From positions 47,759 through 111,758 of the forward strand of contig DHFW01000002.1 of NCBI GenBank assembly GCA_002402465.1: a stretch of DNA of 64,000 bases. Direction: 5' to 3'. Below the pieces are notes generated by a model. The model was not told where the DNA came from, did not search any database, and saw nothing but the letters and a program-made list of their open reading frames with translations. Positions 34,999 to 42,964 of the stretch are shown one piece after another. Made by a program: the position numbers and the translations under genes. The stretch is from Bacteroidales bacterium UBA4814 (GTDB lineage: Bacteria; Bacteroidota; Bacteroidia; Bacteroidales; UBA7960). Position 1 is the first letter of the stretch, and the number at the start of each line of letters is the position of its first letter.

Positions 34999-35898
34999 TT
35001 ATTCTCTTTTTTCTGCTATTCGTAGCCTTGCACTTCGTGCCCGGCTGTTGCGCTCCATTTCTTCGGGCGCAGGCATTATGGTTTTGCCAACTGCAACCAG
35101 GGGTGTGAGCGGGTTGCCAAAAAAATCCTTTTCAATTTCTCCCCTGAAGTTGCCCGACCTCATAAAGTGCTTTACCAGCCTGTCTTCGAGCGAATGGTAT
35201 GAGATAACTACCAATCTTCCTCCGGGCCTTAGTACCTCGGCACTCTGTACAAGGAACTCCCTGAGGGCATCCAACTCCTGGTTCACTTCAATGCGCAGGG
35301 CCTGAAAAACCTGTGCAAAGAATTTGTTTTCCTTTCCCCTGGGTGCCAGTTTGTTCAACAGGGCAGTGAGCTGTGTGGTGGTGTTGATGGGCGCCACCTT
35401 ACGCTGCTTGTCAATGGCTCCGGCAATCTTGTAGGCGTTTCGCAATTCACCGTAAAGGAAAAACACGTCGGCAAGTTTCTCGCTTGGGTATTCATTTACC
35501 ACATCTCTTGCTGTGAGGCCTGCTTCGCGATTCATTCGCATGTCGAGCGGCCCTTCAAACCGGGTAGAAAAGCCCCTTTCGGCTTGGTCGAACTGATGCG
35601 AAGACACGCCCAGATCGGCCAATATGCCATCAACTGGCAGCAGGCCGTAAAGCTTCAGGAAGTTTCTCATATACCTGAAGTTCTGGTTCAGAAATAGAAT
35701 GCGATAATCGTCGGGCACGTTGGCTGCAGCATCCTTGTCCTGGTCTATGGCAATGAGTTTTCCCTGCTGAAGCTTTTCGAGTATGAGTGCCGAATGCCCG
35801 CCCCCGCCGTAGGTAGCGTCGACGTAGCGACCGCCGGGGAGGACGTTCAGGCCTTCAACGGCAGCTTCAGCCAGTACCGGGTCATGATAGGTTTTCAT
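34999..35898 (-). CDS. rsmH: 16S rRNA m4C1402 methyltransferase
   Basis: RsmH (MraW) methylates N4 of C1402 in 16S rRNA at the ribosomal P site. The N-terminal YHDPVLAEAAVEGL and the SAM motif VDATYGGGGHSALIL are diagnostic. DGILADLGVSSHQFDQAERG holds the catalytic segment, and RLVVISYHSLEDRLVKHFM is the C-terminal signature. At 299 residues it has normal size. Its start overlaps the mraZ stop by 17 bp, so translation of the first two cluster genes is coupled. Confidence 0.97.
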   Translation of the reverse strand: MKTYHDPVLAEAAVEGLNVLPGGRYVDATYGGGGHSALILEKLQQGKLIAIDQDKDAAANVPDDYRILFLNQNFRYMRNFLKLYGLLPVDGILADLGVSSHQFDQAERGFSTRFEGPLDMRMNREAGLTARDVVNEYPSEKLADVFFLYGELRNAYKIAGAIDKQRKVAPINTTTQLTALLNKLAPRGKENKFFAQVFQALRIEVNQELDALREFLVQSAEVLRPGGRLVVISYHSLEDRLVKHFMRSGNFRGEIEKDFFGNPLTPLVAVGKTIMPAPEEMERNSRARSARLRIAEKRE

Positions 35899-36358
35899 CG
35901 CCGGATTGATTACTTATCTTACCCATAACATCCTCTGCCAAAGAGGAGAAGTCTTCCGGTTCGTTGTTCATCATTGCCTCATAAACCGCTTTTGCCCAGA
36001 TTTCCACCCTTTGTCCGTATGCAAAAAGAACGATTTCCTTATCAATGACCGCATAGTCGAGCAGGGTCTTGGGCAACAAAAGCCTGCTGGCTGCGTCCAG
36101 GGCAATCTCGGAGGCGCCCCTGAAGAAATAGCGTACAAATTCGCGGTTCTTCTTGTTATAAAGATTCAGCGAGTTTACTTCACGCGAAATCTTCTGCCAC
36201 TCGCTTTGCGGGTAAAGCGTAAGGTTTCTTTCAAAACCGCGGTTAATGACAAAACGCTCCTGGTCGTCTTCCGAAAGTTGCTTTTTCAAGCCGGAAGGCA
36301 ACATGAAGCGGCCTTTGGAATCGACCTTACAATCAAATTCTCCAAGCAGATAGGTCAT
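35882..36358 (-). CDS. mraZ: Transcriptional regulator MraZ
   Basis: MraZ is an AbrB-like DNA-binding protein that represses its own dcw operon in E. coli. Two MraZ domains are visible. The first begins MTYLLGEFDCKVDSKGRFML and has the DSKGR core. The second contains ASEIALDAASRLLLPKTLL with DAASR in the equivalent place. I start the gene at ATG 36358 (158 residues): the upstream extension begins with TTG and is not family-like, whereas MTYLLGEF is the expected N-terminus. It is first in the cluster and is preceded at 36398-36427 by a triple repeat matching MraZ-box architecture. Confidence 0.95.
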   Translation of the reverse strand: MTYLLGEFDCKVDSKGRFMLPSGLKKQLSEDDQERFVINRGFERNLTLYPQSEWQKISREVNSLNLYNKKNREFVRYFFRGASEIALDAASRLLLPKTLLDYAVIDKEIVLFAYGQRVEIWAKAVYEAMMNNEPEDFSSLAEDVMGKISNQSGDENLS

Positions 36359-36397
36359 TCTCCCACGGTTTGGTTTTAGTTTGTAAATATAAGGCAA

Positions 36398-36427
36398 TTT
36401 TTACCACTTTTTACCACTTTTTACCAC
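36398..36427 (-). promoter_or_regulatory. Triple 10-bp MraZ-type operator upstream of mraZ
   Basis: Three exact, contiguous copies of the 10-mer GTGGTAAAAA (minus strand) lie 40 bp upstream of the mraZ ATG. Known MraZ operators are short G-rich boxes (TGGG in E. coli, AAAGTG-type in Mollicutes) repeated at 10-bp spacing, and the junctions here read AAAGTGG. A TATATTTA, one base off the -7 consensus, lies at 36384-36391 between operator and start, so a bound MraZ would cover the promoter's upstream part. Confidence 0.72.
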
Positions 36428-36678
36428 ATTGTTAATAACTTTTTGCCTCATAAAGCCGCTGATTTAAAGAATAACTCTGTAAACCACTGATAACCAGGAT
36501 AAAATGCATTTAATGCATTAATGTGAAAAACACATGTTTTTGAAATACAGATTCTTAACTATTGCAGTATTTTTTATTGAATTATCCTTAATTTTGTGAA
36601 TGTAGTGCTTGTTCTGCCGGTGGGGCTCTCCGGACTGTTCGGGTTCTTTTCAGGTATTATTTTATTTTTTTTAAATCT
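36428..36678. other. Divergent intergenic region between mraZ and the acyltransferase gene
   Basis: Together with the operator this AT-rich gap spans 320 bp between divergent genes. It holds a direct repeat of AATGCATT (around 36504-36521) and a TAATTTTG -7-like element at 36589-36596, oriented to the acyltransferase gene, with no clear TTTG upstream. A frame of 28 codons from GTG 36596 is discussed among rejected items. I see no RNA gene. Confidence 0.4.
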
Positions 36679-37542
36679 ATGACAGACAGTCAAATAGCCA
36701 GAGAATCAGGGGAAATCAGGGATTTCATAAATGTGGACAGTGTTTTCAGGAAAAAAGGAGGGAATATCTATCCATACATTCCGGGTTTTGTTATTCGTTA
36801 TATTGAACATATTGTGCATCAGGACGAACTGAACGCGGCATTGAAGCGTTTGCATCATAAAAAGAATTTGGAATTTCTGGAAGAGGTTCTTTTGAATGAG
36901 TTTGGGGTAGAGATTGAAGCCAGGAACCTGGAAAATATACCCGATCAGGGCAGGTTTATTATAGCGGGCAACCATCCGCTTGGCGGTATGGATGGTATGG
37001 CATTGATGCACGTGGTGGGTAAGAAACACCCTAATTTAAAATTTCTGGCCAACGATATTTTGCTTGAAATTCCGAACCTGCGCGAGTTGTTTGTGCCGGT
37101 AAACAAGCACGGGCGCAGCACCCACGAAACGGTTCGCATTATGGATGAGCTTTTCAACTCGGATGATGTGGTGCTGGTGTTTCCGGCGGGCCTGGTTTCG
37201 CGCAAGCAAAAGGGAGGTATTTCCGACCTCGAGTGGAAAAAGACCTTCATTACCAAGGCCATCAAATACCAGCGCGACATACTACCCGTGCACATTGATG
37301 GTGAGAACTCAAATTTTTTCTACAATCTGGCCCGCTGGCGCAAAAGGCTCAGGATAAAGGCAAACATTGAAATGCTTTACCTGCCCAACGAAATGTTCAA
37401 ACAGAAAAACAAAAAAATTACGATTACCTTTGGTGAGCCTGTATCCTATACTACCTTTAACCGGGAGTTAACGCATCAGCAGTGGGCTGACCGACTGAAG
37501 GCGCATGTTTACGGTATTCCTGGCGGACACCTGCAGTTTTAA
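36679..37542 (+). CDS. PlsC-like O-acyltransferase, probable aminolipid (glycine/ornithine lipid) synthase component
   Basis: The 287-residue protein has the glycerolipid acyltransferase HX4D motif as NHPLGGMD and the downstream FPAGLVSRK substrate-phosphate segment. There is no signal peptide. By itself it would be called a lysophospholipid-type acyltransferase. The next gene, 28 bp downstream, encodes a hemolysin-like GNAT acyltransferase. That pair is the arrangement of glsA/glsB (B. thetaiotaomicron glycine lipids) and olsA/olsB (ornithine lipids). In that pathway this enzyme adds the second acyl group, by ester bond, to an N-acyl amino acid. Acceptor amino acid cannot be read from sequence; glycine is the Bacteroidetes precedent. 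Confidence 0.8.
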   Translation: MTDSQIARESGEIRDFINVDSVFRKKGGNIYPYIPGFVIRYIEHIVHQDELNAALKRLHHKKNLEFLEEVLLNEFGVEIEARNLENIPDQGRFIIAGNHPLGGMDGMALMHVVGKKHPNLKFLANDILLEIPNLRELFVPVNKHGRSTHETVRIMDELFNSDDVVLVFPAGLVSRKQKGGISDLEWKKTFITKAIKYQRDILPVHIDGENSNFFYNLARWRKRLRIKANIEMLYLPNEMFKQKNKKITITFGEPVSYTTFNRELTHQQWADRLKAHVYGIPGGHLQF

Positions 37543-37570
37543 TATTAATGGTTCCAAACATGAAAGAAAT

Positions 37571-38518
37571 ATGAAGGAGCAGGAAGAAGGACTGATCCCA
37601 CCCGTAAGCAGGGATTTGTTGAAAGCAGAACTAACAAGGGAGCGATTTTTGCGAAATACCAACAATGCTTCCAACGAGATATACGTGGTCAATGCCAATA
37701 ATTCGCCCAATGTTATGCGTGAAATCGGCAGGCTGCGTGAACTGTCGTTTCGTACGGCCGGAGGGGGTACTGGCAAAGCCCTCGATATTGACCATTACGA
37801 TACCGGTGCCAACCCTTATGAGCAGCTCATCGTTTGGGATCCGGCAGCCGAGGAAATACTGGGAGGCTACCGCTATATCTTATGTAAAGATGCACCCATC
37901 GACAGCCTTGGGGTTCCAAAACTGGCCACCTCAGAATTGTTTCGCTTCTCCGAGAAGTTTCTTTCCGAATATATGCCCTATACCATCGAACTGGGGCGGT
38001 CTTTTGTGCAGCCTGCCTATCAGCCGGCACGCGAAAACCGCAAAAGCATTTACTCACTCGATAATTTATGGGATGGTCTGGGTGCGCTGATGGTCGATTA
38101 CCCTGAAATGCGTTATTTTTTCGGAAAAGTAACCATGTACACCCATTTCAATATATACGCCCGCGATCTTATTTTGTATTTCCTGGGCCGGTTTTTCCCC
38201 GACCCCGACAAACTAGTTTTTCCCATTAATCCGATTCAACTAAAAACGCCGGTTGAAATACTGGAAAAGGTTTTTACTGCCGAAACCCTGGAGGACAACT
38301 ACAAGCTTTTATCAAAAGAAGTAAGAAAACTCAAGGAGAACATACCGCCACTCATCAGCGCTTACAGTGCCCTGAGCTCCACCATGAAAACCTTTGGCAC
38401 CGCTATTAACGAAGGATTCGGTGGCGTGGAAGAAACCGGAATACTGGTTACCTTGGGCGATATTTATGAGGGTAAAAAAGAGCGTTATGTCAGGAGTTAT
38501 ATCGAGTCGAAAAAATAG
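37571..38518 (+). CDS. Hemolysin-like GNAT N-acyltransferase (GlsB/OlsB type)
   Basis: The 315-residue product belongs to the Acetyltransf_5/OlsB-like group. The GNAT fold is seen in the central part (IGRLRELSFRTAGGGTGKA, LGGYRYILCKDA, AYQPARENRKSIYSLDNLW). Relatives attach a 3-hydroxy fatty acid from acyl carrier protein to the amine of glycine or ornithine, the first step of aminolipid synthesis. The start is ATG 37571 (MKEQEEGL): an upstream extension to 37505 overlaps the preceding gene and has no family-like sequence. Operon with the PlsC-like gene supports the pathway. Whether the product is a glycine lipid, ornithine lipid or a mixture is not decidable here. Confidence 0.8.
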   Translation: MKEQEEGLIPPVSRDLLKAELTRERFLRNTNNASNEIYVVNANNSPNVMREIGRLRELSFRTAGGGTGKALDIDHYDTGANPYEQLIVWDPAAEEILGGYRYILCKDAPIDSLGVPKLATSELFRFSEKFLSEYMPYTIELGRSFVQPAYQPARENRKSIYSLDNLWDGLGALMVDYPEMRYFFGKVTMYTHFNIYARDLILYFLGRFFPDPDKLVFPINPIQLKTPVEILEKVFTAETLEDNYKLLSKEVRKLKENIPPLISAYSALSSTMKTFGTAINEGFGGVEETGILVTLGDIYEGKKERYVRSYIESKK

Positions 38519-38568
38519 AGCCAGGTTCTGATTGTTTGCCATCTGCCCCGCATTTTAATTGTTTTGAA

Positions 38569-39183
38569 ATGGTTATCCGCAAGGCCGAATTTATCAAAAG
38601 TTCACCTTCCATAAATGAATGTCCGGAAACGACTTTTCCGGAATATGCATTTATTGGTAGGTCTAATGTGGGCAAATCTTCGCTCATCAACATGATTACT
38701 GGCCATGGTAAACTGGCCAAAACCTCAGGCACACCGGGCAAAACCCAGCTCATCAATCATTTTCTGATCAACGAATCCTGGTATCTGGCCGATCTGCCTG
38801 GTTTTGGCTTTGCCAAGGTGCCCTTAAGGATTAAGCGCAAGTGGGACAACATGATTCGCAACTTTTTGCTGAAACGTTCCAACTTGGTGTGCTCGTTTTT
38901 GCTTATCGACATCAGGCACGAACCCCTGGAAAACGACCTGGAGTTTATGGCCTGGATGGGCAGCCGGCAAATACCCTTTTACCTTGTTTTTACCAAGGCA
39001 GACAAGCTTACGCACAATAAGCGCCAGTCGGCCATTGCGCTATACATGAAAGTTTTGGCTGAACAATGGGAGCCTCTCCCCCCGTTTATTGTTACCAGCA
39101 GCGAGGCCGGCATTGGCCGCGGAGAGCTGCTCGCTCTGATCGAATCCTTTAACGGGGGTTTTGTGGCCGAGGGCCTGGGTTGA
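38569..39183 (+). CDS. engB: Ribosome-assembly GTPase EngB/YsxC/YihA
   Basis: EngB helps late assembly of the 50S subunit. All G motifs are visible: G1 GRSNVGKSSL, the G2 threonine in GTPGKTQLINHF, G3 DLPGFG and G4 TKADK. The 204-residue protein starts at ATG 38569 (MVIRKAEFIKSS), the family-typical beginning; an upstream ATG at 38536 would add 11 unrelated residues. It follows the acyltransferase pair by about 50 bp on the same strand. Its TGA stop directly abuts the stop codon of the convergent GldB-like gene with no base between. Confidence 0.95.
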   Translation: MVIRKAEFIKSSPSINECPETTFPEYAFIGRSNVGKSSLINMITGHGKLAKTSGTPGKTQLINHFLINESWYLADLPGFGFAKVPLRIKRKWDNMIRNFLLKRSNLVCSFLLIDIRHEPLENDLEFMAWMGSRQIPFYLVFTKADKLTHNKRQSAIALYMKVLAEQWEPLPPFIVTSSEAGIGRGELLALIESFNGGFVAEGLG

Positions 39184-40203
39184 TCAGGGCCTGAAACCAG
39201 AACGGTTCAGAATCTTCTGCGAATCATTTTCTCTTAACAAATCCTGCAGCCGCAATTCGGGGTTTCTTTTCATATATTCCCTTACTATTTGCCATCCAAT
39301 AAAGGCCGCAGTTCGTGGTGGGGCATTTCGCGTGAATGGTGCCGTAAACGGGGCATCGCCAATAAACTTTATGATGATCTGGCGGTCGCTCGAATACAGC
39401 ATTTCGTTTTCGATAAAATACGACCACACCCTACCAAGGTTGGCCTTAAGCCAGCGAAACTGTTCGCTGTTGTAAGCGATCTTCAGGGTGTCATGGTGCT
39501 GCGGCAGCATGCAGTCAAGAAAATACAACACCTTCCCTTCGTAAATCATAAAATCGAGAAAGTGCTCAGGCATGGCAGTAACCTCTTGTAAGTGCCGTTC
39601 GCCCAGCATTTTCATTACGTCGATGGCCACAAAAGGAGGCTGCATGCCAAAAGTCTGGTAAGCTGGTACGCCAACTTTTGGATAATAATGATAGTCCTGA
39701 CCAAGGTACATGTCGAGGCCTATTACCATGGTATTGTCGTAATACTTCACCGGGTAGTTGTAATCGAGCCCCGAGATGTAAGTGAAAATTGCAGGCAGGG
39801 GTTCACCAGGGTAATGATACCTGTAGTACCTGAAGGCCGTGGTAAGCTCTTTCTCCAGGTTTTCCACATCGGGCCAAACCTCCTTTGTGTCGAGGTATAG
39901 TTCGCGGGTTTGCGGGTCGGTAATGTAATCGAACAATTGCTGCTGACCGGCTTCGGTGTTTATTTCATCACCCAGGAAAATATAAAACTGGTCAATGTAA
40001 GGGTCAATATCGTCGCGCAGATTGTATGGGTTGAGGTTGAAAAGAACTTCCTCATATCGCCCAATAGAAACAGGATCGATGCTGATGTCCGATATATCGG
40101 CCTGGTAGTGAGGTTTTTTCCTAAAACCGCCACACGAGGAGAGGCCCAGGATTATTATTAACAAAAAGGTAAAAAGTGAGAGAAAGCGAGCTTTGATTTT
40201 CAT
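39184..40203 (-). CDS. GldB-like lipoprotein
   Basis: A lipoprotein signal ends in GLSSCGG (Cys24). The 315-residue mature part shows segments of the GldB family, such as IDRYxx-like SIGRYEEVLFNLNP, FYIFLGDEINTE and FTYISGLDYNYPVKYYDNTMVIGLDMYLG. GldB is needed for gliding motility and stability of type IX secretion-linked Gld proteins in Flavobacterium, but relatives also occur in non-gliding Bacteroidetes, where the role is unknown. Nearness to nadE and engB recalls the neighbourhood of flavobacterial gldB. No gldC-like gene is next to it. Motility cannot be inferred from this gene alone. Confidence 0.72.
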   Translation of the reverse strand: MKIKARFLSLFTFLLIIILGLSSCGGFRKKPHYQADISDISIDPVSIGRYEEVLFNLNPYNLRDDIDPYIDQFYIFLGDEINTEAGQQQLFDYITDPQTRELYLDTKEVWPDVENLEKELTTAFRYYRYHYPGEPLPAIFTYISGLDYNYPVKYYDNTMVIGLDMYLGQDYHYYPKVGVPAYQTFGMQPPFVAIDVMKMLGERHLQEVTAMPEHFLDFMIYEGKVLYFLDCMLPQHHDTLKIAYNSEQFRWLKANLGRVWSYFIENEMLYSSDRQIIIKFIGDAPFTAPFTRNAPPRTAAFIGWQIVREYMKRNPELRLQDLLRENDSQKILNRSGFRP

Positions 40204-40307
40204 GCTGGTAAATGGATGGTTGGTTTAAATGCCAAAACTAGTGTTTTGAAAGCGCAAAAAATAAAAAATAATGGGTAATATTGTATGTAATTATAAATGT
40301 CAAAATT

Positions 40308-40976
40308 ATGAAAAAAATACTTTTAGCGATTTTATTGTTAGCTTTGCTGGCCCCAGCTGCCCTGGCTTTAGATATGGGAGGGTTTCGTTTTGGTTTGAAA
40401 GCATCGCCATCGCTGGCCTGGATGCGTCCGGAAACCAGTGGATATGAGCGGGATGGCATGCGTTTGGGCTTCTCATACGGCTTTATGAGCGATATTGAAT
40501 TAGGCGATTTTTATGCCTTTTCAACCGGGTTGAATATTAATCTGATTGGTGGAAAACTTGAGTATGAAGACTTCAGAAATGACGACCGGGTATTAATTTC
40601 TCCCAGAAATTACAACCTGCAATACCTTGAAATTCCATTAACCCTAAAAATGCATACCCAGGAAATTGGTTACCTGACCTATTATGGCCGGTTTGGTTTT
40701 GGGGCCGGGATGAATCTTCGTTCAAAAGCCAAAGACAGTTACAATAATATTACCGAAGAACTGGACGACATAAAAGGCGAAACCCGGTTTTTGCGTATTT
40801 CGCTTATTGTAGGTCTTGGAATAGAGTATTCGCTGGGTGGCAGTACTGCCCTGGTAGGCGGCCTTACTTTCAACAATGGCTTTACCAATGTGCTTAAAGG
40901 TACCAACGAAGCACTGAACCGCAAGCCCAGTGCTCTCAGCAATTTTCTGGAGCTTACCCTCGGTATAATGTTTTAA
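40308..40976 (+). CDS. Outer-membrane beta-barrel protein (PorT/OmpW-like fold)
   Basis: A signal peptide (KKILLAILLLALLAPAALAL) precedes about 200 residues of alternating hydrophobic/aromatic strands ending in a C-terminal aromatic (LTLGIMF), as expected for outer-membrane insertion by BAM. Segments such as FRFGLKASPSLAWM and YLEIPLTLKMHTQEIGYLTYYGRFGFGAG are the pattern of the Bacteroidetes outer-membrane beta-barrel domain; the family includes PorT of the type IX secretion system. The start is ATG 40308, because an upstream extension to 40281 lacks signal character. It is 12 bp before nadE, so the two may share a transcript. Function unknown. Confidence 0.75.
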   Translation: MKKILLAILLLALLAPAALALDMGGFRFGLKASPSLAWMRPETSGYERDGMRLGFSYGFMSDIELGDFYAFSTGLNINLIGGKLEYEDFRNDDRVLISPRNYNLQYLEIPLTLKMHTQEIGYLTYYGRFGFGAGMNLRSKAKDSYNNITEELDDIKGETRFLRISLIVGLGIEYSLGGSTALVGGLTFNNGFTNVLKGTNEALNRKPSALSNFLELTLGIMF

Positions 40977-40988
40977 AAATCTTTCCGG

Positions 40989-42635
40989 ATGAAAATAGCC
41001 CTAGCCCAGCTAAATTACATTATAGGGCATTTTGAGCATAATACAGGTTTAATGATCGATGCCCTGGCCCACGCTAAAAGCCGGGGCGTTGACTTAGTAG
41101 TGTTTTCTGAACTGTCGGTGTGTGGCTATCCGCCACGCGACTTGCTCGAAATGGACCTTTTTATTGATTACTGCCAGGAGGCCGTTCAACAGGTTGCAGC
41201 TCACTGCCAGGGTGTTGCCGCCATTGTGGGCGCTCCCAGCCGCAATCCGGAATCATTTGGCAAGAGGCTGCTGAACTCGGCATTTCTTATAAACAATGGC
41301 ACAGTGGAGGGGGTTTATCACAAAGGACTTCTGCCTACCTACGATGTGTTCGACGAATACCGCTACTTCGAGCCTGCCACTACTTTCAAAACCATCCCCT
41401 TTCGGGGAAAAAAAATTGCCCTGACCATTTGCGAAGACTTGTGGAACATCGAAGCGCCCCAGCTATACCGCATAAGCCCAATGGATGAGCTTATGAAAGA
41501 TAAGCCTGATTTAATGATCAATATCTCGGCCTCGCCTTTTGCCTGGAGCCACCTGGCTGATCGGCATTTTACCTTCAGCGAAAATGCCCGCAAATACCGT
41601 TTGCCCCTGTTTGTTTCCAACCAAATGGGTGGTCATACCGAACTGCTGTTCGACGGCAGGTCGGCCGCCTACAATCCGCAGGGTGGCATGGTGGGATGCA
41701 TCGATTCCTTTGCCGGGGGGATTAAAGTTTTTGATCTGGATGAGGTAACAAAAAGCAATCTGCCGGCAACGGTCTTGTCTTTAAGTGAAAGCGAAATAAA
41801 CGACATCATTTTCCGGGCCCTGGTGTTTGGCATCAAGGAGTATTTTGGCAAGCTGGGGCTGAAAAAAGCCATCCTCGGTTTGTCGGGCGGGCTCGATTCG
41901 GCCCTAACCCTGGTGCTGGCTGCCGAGGCCCTTGGCCCTGAAAACTGCCGGGCGGTGCTGCTCCCGGGGCCATACAGCAGTGAGCATTCGGTGGCCGATG
42001 CCGAACATCTTGCGCGAAACCTGGGCGTTCTCTACCATACGATTTCAATTAACAAAACGGTGGATGCCCTGCAGCAATCGCTCGCCCCGCATTTTAAGGG
42101 AACCCAGCCCGGAATTGCCGAAGAAAACCTGCAGGCCAGGGCCAGGGCGGTCATCCTTATGGGGTTGGCCAATAAGTTTGGCTGCGTATTGCTCAATACC
42201 TCAAACAAAAGCGAAGCCGCCGTGGGTTATGGCACCCTTTACGGCGATATGTGCGGCGGGCTTGCCGTGATCGGCGATATTTACAAAACCGAAGCTTACA
42301 GCCTGGCGCGGTACATCAACCGCGAAAGGGAGGTGATTCCCGCAAATACCATCAACAAGCCCCCTTCGGCAGAGCTCAAGCCCGATCAGCGCGATACCGA
42401 CTCCCTGCCACCTTACGAGATTCTGGATGATATCCTTCAAAAGTATATTGAGAAAAGAATGTCAGCTACGCAGATTGCTGCCAGCGGACATGACCCTGAA
42501 CTGGTAAAAAAGGTTTTGCGCATGGTTAATAATAACGAATACAAGCGGCATCAAACCCCGCCCATACTGCGGGTATCGAAAAAGGCATTTGGCAGCGGCC
42601 GCAAAATGCCATTGGTGGCCAGATTCCCGGAATAA
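40989..42635 (+). CDS. nadE: Glutamine-dependent NAD+ synthetase
   Basis: NadE amidates nicotinic acid adenine dinucleotide to NAD+. The N-terminal 260 residues are a carbon-nitrogen hydrolase domain that releases ammonia from glutamine, with catalytic segments VFSELSVCGYPPRDL (Glu), YHKGLLPTYDVFDEYRYF (Lys) and LTICEDLWN (Cys). The C-terminal synthetase domain has the pyrophosphatase loop LGLSGGLDSALT, LLNTSNKSEAAVGYGT and the KPPSAELKPDQRD motif. At 548 residues it is a full two-domain enzyme. It is followed by a strong bidirectional terminator. Confidence 0.97.
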   Translation: MKIALAQLNYIIGHFEHNTGLMIDALAHAKSRGVDLVVFSELSVCGYPPRDLLEMDLFIDYCQEAVQQVAAHCQGVAAIVGAPSRNPESFGKRLLNSAFLINNGTVEGVYHKGLLPTYDVFDEYRYFEPATTFKTIPFRGKKIALTICEDLWNIEAPQLYRISPMDELMKDKPDLMINISASPFAWSHLADRHFTFSENARKYRLPLFVSNQMGGHTELLFDGRSAAYNPQGGMVGCIDSFAGGIKVFDLDEVTKSNLPATVLSLSESEINDIIFRALVFGIKEYFGKLGLKKAILGLSGGLDSALTLVLAAEALGPENCRAVLLPGPYSSEHSVADAEHLARNLGVLYHTISINKTVDALQQSLAPHFKGTQPGIAEENLQARARAVILMGLANKFGCVLLNTSNKSEAAVGYGTLYGDMCGGLAVIGDIYKTEAYSLARYINREREVIPANTINKPPSAELKPDQRDTDSLPPYEILDDILQKYIEKRMSATQIAASGHDPELVKKVLRMVNNNEYKRHQTPPILRVSKKAFGSGRKMPLVARFPE

Positions 42636-42636
42636 T

Positions 42637-42674
42637 AAGAGAGGCTGAAAGCACAAACTTTCAGCCTCTCTTTT
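42637..42674. terminator. Strong bidirectional terminator between nadE and the NFU gene
   Basis: AAGAGAGGCTGAAAG (42637-42651) pairs perfectly with CTTTCAGCCTCTCTT (42658-42672) around a 6-nt loop, with T runs on both sides. It lies exactly between the convergent stops. Confidence 0.92.
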
Positions 42675-42688
42675 ACAGTTTCTAGTGC

Positions 42689-42928
42689 CTATACGGCTTC
42701 CACGCCCCTGATTTCGGGGATGGCCTTTTTCATGGCTTGTTCCACGCCGGTTTTCAGGGTCATAGTGCTCATGGGGCAGGAGCCGCATGCACCAAGCAAT
42801 TCTACATTTACTACATTGTCTTCGGTTAATTCAACAAAGCGGATGTTGCCACCATCGGCCTGCAGATAAGGACGAATCTGGTCAATTACATTTTCCACTT
42901 TTTTAATCAATTCAGCATTCTGGTTCAT
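42689..42928 (-). CDS. NFU-domain iron-sulfur cluster carrier
   Basis: The 79-residue protein is a stand-alone NifU C-terminal (NFU) domain with the invariant CxxC in GACGSCPMSTMTLK (about residues 31-44). The preceding IRPYLQADGGNIRFVEL is the usual start of the fold. Two such subunits would hold a [4Fe-4S] cluster between them and hand it to apo-proteins. The neighbouring upstream gene, 36 bp away on the same strand, is an Mrp/ApbC ATPase, also an Fe-S carrier, so the two form a small cluster-delivery operon. No scaffold (nifU/iscU) or desulfurase gene is nearby. Confidence 0.93.
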   Translation of the reverse strand: MNQNAELIKKVENVIDQIRPYLQADGGNIRFVELTEDNVVNVELLGACGSCPMSTMTLKTGVEQAMKKAIPEIRGVEAV

Positions 42929-42964
42929 GGAAACGGGTTTTTTAATGGTTTATGAGATTTTTTT

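Noticed and set aside
36596..36682. A 28-codon hydrophobic frame (GTG start) whose TGA overlaps the acyltransferase ATG
   Set aside because: The GTG coincides with the last base of the probable -7 promoter box, so it would not be in the transcript. No ribosome-binding site or later good start is seen.
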